Below, one piece after another: positions 17,918 to 21,133 of a stretch of DNA of 21,133 bases. Source of the stretch: Gracilariopsis chorda (taxonomy: Eukaryota > Rhodophyta > Florideophyceae > Gracilariales > Gracilariaceae); assembly GCA_003194525.1 (NCBI GenBank), contig NBIV01001098.1, forward strand, positions 1-21,133, read 5' to 3'. A program made the translations under genes and the position numbers. Position 1 is the stretch's first letter, and each line of letters opens with the position of its first letter. The notes below the pieces were generated by a model. It searched no databases. It saw nothing but the letters and a program-made list of their open reading frames with translations, and was not told where the DNA came from.

Positions 17918-19870
17918 TATGACAACCCAGAGAGCCCTAAGTACCGTCCTAAACATCGTGTTAATGAGAGTTCAGAAAACAAGGACGCTGGGGGCGCTGA
18001 TAGTGCCTTACATGTTGCAAGGGCTCTTGTTGCTGGTATCACTGGATCTTCCGGAAAGTGGTTCGTTGACTCTGGTGCTACCGAGCATATGTGTAACAAA
18101 TCAGATGCATTTATCTCTGGTGTGGTCCCGTCCTCGATAGTTCACGTGGAAATCGGAGATGGAACGAAGCTCGATGTGAAGGGGAAAGGCACTGTTCCGT
18201 GCATTGCAATTTTAACTGGCAAACCAATGCATCTAAACCTTACGGAGGTACAACTTGTGCCGAACCTCAGATGTAATCTACTGTCAGTCAGTTCCCTACA
18301 GAGAAAAGGTTACAACGTTCTCTTTGTGACGGATGAAGGAGGCCGAAGACTTTGTAAGGTGTGCCATCCGAAATCTAAGGAGACTGTTCTTGTAGCGATC
18401 GGAAATCATAAGCATGGACTTTATGAAGTGGTTATGCGTCCGAGTCTTGGCCTCAATCCGAACAAAGCACTGATCACGGCATCCGTATCTGAGAGAACGA
18501 CACTATGGCACAATCGTCTTGGTCACATTTGCGCAGCCCATTTGAGACCAACTGTTCCCTTGGTTGATGGTGTTGGCCTTACGAAGATTTGTGACTGGGA
18601 AACTTGTGAATCATGCCAAATGTCAAAATCAGTTCGTGACGTAAGACCTAGAGTGAATCGTGATCGATGCAAAGAACCTGGTGAACTCGTACACTCAGAT
18701 GTTGTAGGTCCAGTGAAATGCACATCTTTTGGTGGAGCAAACTATTATGTTACTTTGTACGATGCGTTCAGTGCATACTCTCTTGTTCGATTCATGAATC
18801 GTCGCTCAGAAGTACAGGCCTCTGTTAGAGAAATGATTGTAGAGTTTGAAGCACTATGCCAGAAGCCAGTCAGGGCAATTCGTATGGACAATTCCAAGGA
18901 GTATCTATCTCACGAGTTGCAGAATTGGCTGAAGCAAAGAGGCATACTTTCTGAACCAGCCGCTTCGTACAGCCCGGAGTCGAACGGGAAAGCTGAACGG
19001 CTGAACAGGACCCTGAACAACGCTGCCAGGGCAATGTTGTATAATCTGCCCGAAGGAATTCGTAGAGAGCGATTGTGGGCAGAAGCTGTATCCACCGCTA
19101 ACTTCTTGAGGAACCGAACGTTTTCTAGTGCTGTGACGACTGGCAAAACCCCCTTCGAAGCAGTTCGCAATATGAAACCGAAGATGTCCCACATTAGGAT
19201 ATTCGGATGCACGGCATACGTTCATATTCCTAAGAAGCTCAGGAGTGGTAAGTTTGCGGCGACAGCGAGAAAAGAGGTCCTGGTTGGTTTTGAGAGGGGT
19301 AATTCTTATAAAGTCTTTTACCCCGAGTCAGGAAGTTTTGTTATCTCTCGTGATGTGAAGTTTGATGAACGAAGTTTTGGTTGGAAGACTGAGAATGGAA
19401 ACGAAGACGCCCAGGAATCTTTGGACTGGGACTCCCTTTTTGATGATTTGGAATATGGAACGGAAGAGATCGATATGGATGTCCCTTTTACTGAAGGAGA
19501 TTTGGGAGAAGGATCTACTGGACCTGAAGGCGAAGACAGCAATCCAACTGAATCTGATGTTCTTGTTGAACCCCCACTTAGGAGATCTTCTCGTCAGCGT
19601 TCTGCACCCTTGCGCTATTCACCTGAGAGTTTCATTGCAAACTGCCTGTTAGAAATTACAGATAACAATCTCCCACAATCGTTTGAGCAGGCTATGCAGT
19701 CACCTAAGAGAGAGCAATGGTGGTTGGCAATGGCGCATGAAGTGAACAATCTACGAGAGAGAGATGTCATCGAATTGGTCACCTGTCCGCCGCATGTCTT
19801 TCCGATTGACTGGTCTTCGGACGTAAGCACAACTCTTGTGGTGTGGTTACGAGGAACAGAGCCCGAATAG
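17918..19870 (+). CDS. pol: Protease-integrase segment of Pol, unit 5
   Basis: Undamaged 650-codon frame, translation identical to unit 4 from the first in-frame ATG on (NLRC, RC, DAF, FMN). It lies directly after the gag TGA and likewise has no ATG before the protease Asp. It ends at the same TAG after the shared IN/RT frame change. Confidence 0.86.
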   Translation, partial: YDNPESPKYRPKHRVNESSENKDAGGADSALHVARALVAGITGSSGKWFVDSGATEHMCNKSDAFISGVVPSSIVHVEIGDGTKLDVKGKGTVPCIAILTGKPMHLNLTEVQLVPNLRCNLLSVSSLQRKGYNVLFVTDEGGRRLCKVCHPKSKETVLVAIGNHKHGLYEVVMRPSLGLNPNKALITASVSERTTLWHNRLGHICAAHLRPTVPLVDGVGLTKICDWETCESCQMSKSVRDVRPRVNRDRCKEPGELVHSDVVGPVKCTSFGGANYYVTLYDAFSAYSLVRFMNRRSEVQASVREMIVEFEALCQKPVRAIRMDNSKEYLSHELQNWLKQRGILSEPAASYSPESNGKAERLNRTLNNAARAMLYNLPEGIRRERLWAEAVSTANFLRNRTFSSAVTTGKTPFEAVRNMKPKMSHIRIFGCTAYVHIPKKLRSGKFAATARKEVLVGFERGNSYKVFYPESGSFVISRDVKFDERSFGWKTENGNEDAQESLDWDSLFDDLEYGTEEIDMDVPFTEGDLGEGSTGPEGEDSNPTESDVLVEPPLRRSSRQRSAPLRYSPESFIANCLLEITDNNLPQSFEQAMQSPKREQWWLAMAHEVNNLRERDVIELVTCPPHVFPIDWSSDVSTTLVVWLRGTEPE

Positions 19871-20416
19871 TGGCGAAGGGGTTCATGCAGAGATTTGGGA
19901 TTGATTACGGCGAAATCTTTTCTCCCGTCGTGAATTATGCTACTGTGAGGCTGGTACTTTCGATCATTGTTGACCAAGGGATGGAATTCACTCGTCTAGA
20001 CATCAAAGCTGCGTTTTTGTATGGCAAGTTAGATGAAGAGGTCTACATGAAACAGTTCCCAGGCTTTGAGGTCCAAGGAAGTGAAGGTCAAGTGCTGAAG
20101 CTTCAAACGCGCCATATACGGCTTGAAGCAGGCATCAAGAGCGTTTCGGAACTTCATTCACCCTATCCTACTCAAGTTTGGCTTCAATTGCTCTCAAGGA
20201 GATCCAGCTCTATACTTTTTGGAAACCAATTCCTCTTTGGTAGTACTGATCATCTATGTGGATGATATTCTCGTTGCCTCTCAGAGTTCAAAGGTTTTGG
20301 CGGAGGTCATATCGTTCTTAAAGAGATATGTAGATCTTCGTGTCGAGAACGATGACGCTAAGTTCCTTTGGGATGAGTGTAGTTCGCAGCACAGATGGCA
20401 CATTGAAGGTTCATAA
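19810..20416 (+). pseudogene. Reverse transcriptase core, unit 5 (extra frameshift)
   Basis: Same as unit 4 until an extra T near 20102 (AAGCTTCAAACG for AAGCTCAAACG), which throws off the frame within the KRAIYGLKQ region. YVDDILVAS is readable in the following frame (20123-20416). This is the first of the indels clustered at the right end of the window. Confidence 0.83.
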
Positions 20417-21133
20417 TGCGAGCATGATCGCTCACCTTTTGCATCAGTTTGGCATGCAATCTTGTGCACCGGTGAAGACTCCCATGATCTTACACTAATG
20501 CGTTGGATGGAGTGCGGGATGAAGAAGTAAGGGCCTTCCGTACAAGGAACTTGTTGGCGCTCTGATATACCTCTCGAACACTTGTCGACCAGATATTGCA
20601 TTCTCTGTCAGCTATCTAAGCCGCTTCATGGATACCTTTCGTGAACAACATTGGAGGGCTGCGAAACGGGTTTTGAGGTATCTGAAGGGCACCAAAGATG
20701 TAGGCTTGATTTTTGTCCAACGTGTTGACAGTATGAAAGGGTTTTTCTGATTCTGATTTTGCAGGCGATACCACCGAACCGTAAGTCAACTGCAGGTTTC
20801 GTGTTTATCACCTCTGTGCAGCTGTTAGCTGGCGGTCGAAGAAGCAAATCTCTTGTGGCGCAGTCTACAGTTGAAGCTGAATATGTCTCCGTCTCTAATG
20901 CAGAACGAGAAGCTCTTTGGCTCCGTTCACTTATGATTGAACTTGGACTTTGGGCCGAGAAAGGTATGGTAATTGGTTGTGATAATCAAGGAGCAATGCG
21001 TCTAAGCAACGACACGGTGTGCAGTGAACGTACGAAGCACATAGATATTCGGTACCATTTTCTTCGCGACCATGTGAAACGAGAGATGTTTGTTTGGAAT
21101 ACGTTGAGACACATGTCATGACTGCAGATATAT
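20367..21133 (+). pseudogene. RNase H region, unit 5 (several indels; cut by the window edge)
   Basis: Aligns with unit 4 but carries seven single-base indels between about 20498 and 21085, and one substitution near 20711. The last part (QSTVEAEYVS onward) is again readable. The window stops just after the codons for the final catalytic Asp region (TADI), so the stop codon, polypurine tract and next LTR are missing. Confidence 0.83.

Larger units (their letters stand above)
1..21133 (+). repeat. Tandem array of five copia-type retrotransposon units, period about 4,308 bases
   Basis: The same sequence recurs head to tail. LTR starts fall at 3997, 8302, 12609 and 16917, giving periods of 4305, 4307 and 4308. 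The differences are fully explained by single-base indels that can be located by comparing units. Only one LTR lies between successive coding regions, and no host DNA or target-site duplication is visible at any junction. Apart from indels, the units differ at only seven substitutions outside the window ends. Both window edges lie inside the element, so the full size of the array is unknown. A rolling or assembly artefact is the main alternative, but the ordered substitutions argue against it. Confidence 0.95.
16917..21133 (+). mobile_element. Retrotransposon unit 5, 3'-truncated by the window edge
   Basis: It is identical in class to unit 4 and clean up to about 20101, apart from one lost G near 17818. 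After that there are about eight single-base indels and one substitution in the last kilobase. The window stops inside RNase H, about 93 bases before the next LTR would begin, judging from the matching point at 16823 in unit 4. Confidence 0.92.

Noticed and set aside
1..21133. One circular DNA molecule, or one copy, read or assembled repeatedly
   Set aside because: The ordered A-A-B-C-C substitutions would not arise that way. The idea is not fully excluded without raw reads.
1..21133. CRISPR array, bacterial defence island or prophage
   Set aside because: The repeat period is 4.3 kb and the content is entirely a eukaryotic copia element; there are no short spaced repeats, Cas genes or phage genes.

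Overview
The whole 21,133-base window is one thing: a head-to-tail tandem array of a Ty1/copia-type LTR retrotransposon (Pseudoviridae-like), repeated every ~4,308 bases. There are five units: unit 1 (1-3996, 5' end cut), unit 2 (3997-8301), unit 3 (8302-12608), unit 4 (12609-16916) and unit 5 (16917-21133, 3' end cut). I see no host gene, tRNA, rRNA, CRISPR array or bacterial feature. The domain order (Gag - protease - integrase - reverse transcriptase - RNase H), the half-tRNA-type primer site and the polypurine tract point to a eukaryotic nuclear genome. I cannot name the species.

Each unit reads: a short LTR (~219 bases), a 14-base primer-binding site resembling that of Drosophila copia, a ~58-base leader, gag, protease-integrase, RT, RNase H, a polypurine tract, then the next LTR. 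Neighbouring units share one LTR. Normal insertions have an LTR on each side and host DNA outside, so this arrangement implies LTR-LTR recombination, multimer formation or recombination of one-LTR circles. Unit 4 is the cleanest copy and serves as reference; unit 3 has one extra frameshift.

Even unit 4 does not encode a single polyprotein. Three interruptions are shared by all five units: a TGA exactly where the last zinc-knuckle cysteine of Gag should be, a frame change between integrase and RT, and a second frame change between RT and RNase H that returns to the original frame. They therefore predate the amplification. As it stands the element looks defective, unless the TGA is read through and the two frame changes are somehow bypassed.

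On top of the shared breaks lie private single-base indels, concentrated at the two window ends (about 21 indel events from 220 to 4136, five more from 4136 to 5065, and 8 in 20102-21085) and nearly absent between (two in about 15 kb). That pattern looks like poor consensus quality at contig ends. Separately, seven clean substitutions sort the units in the order A-A-B-C-C, which argues that the array is real DNA and not one unit read repeatedly.
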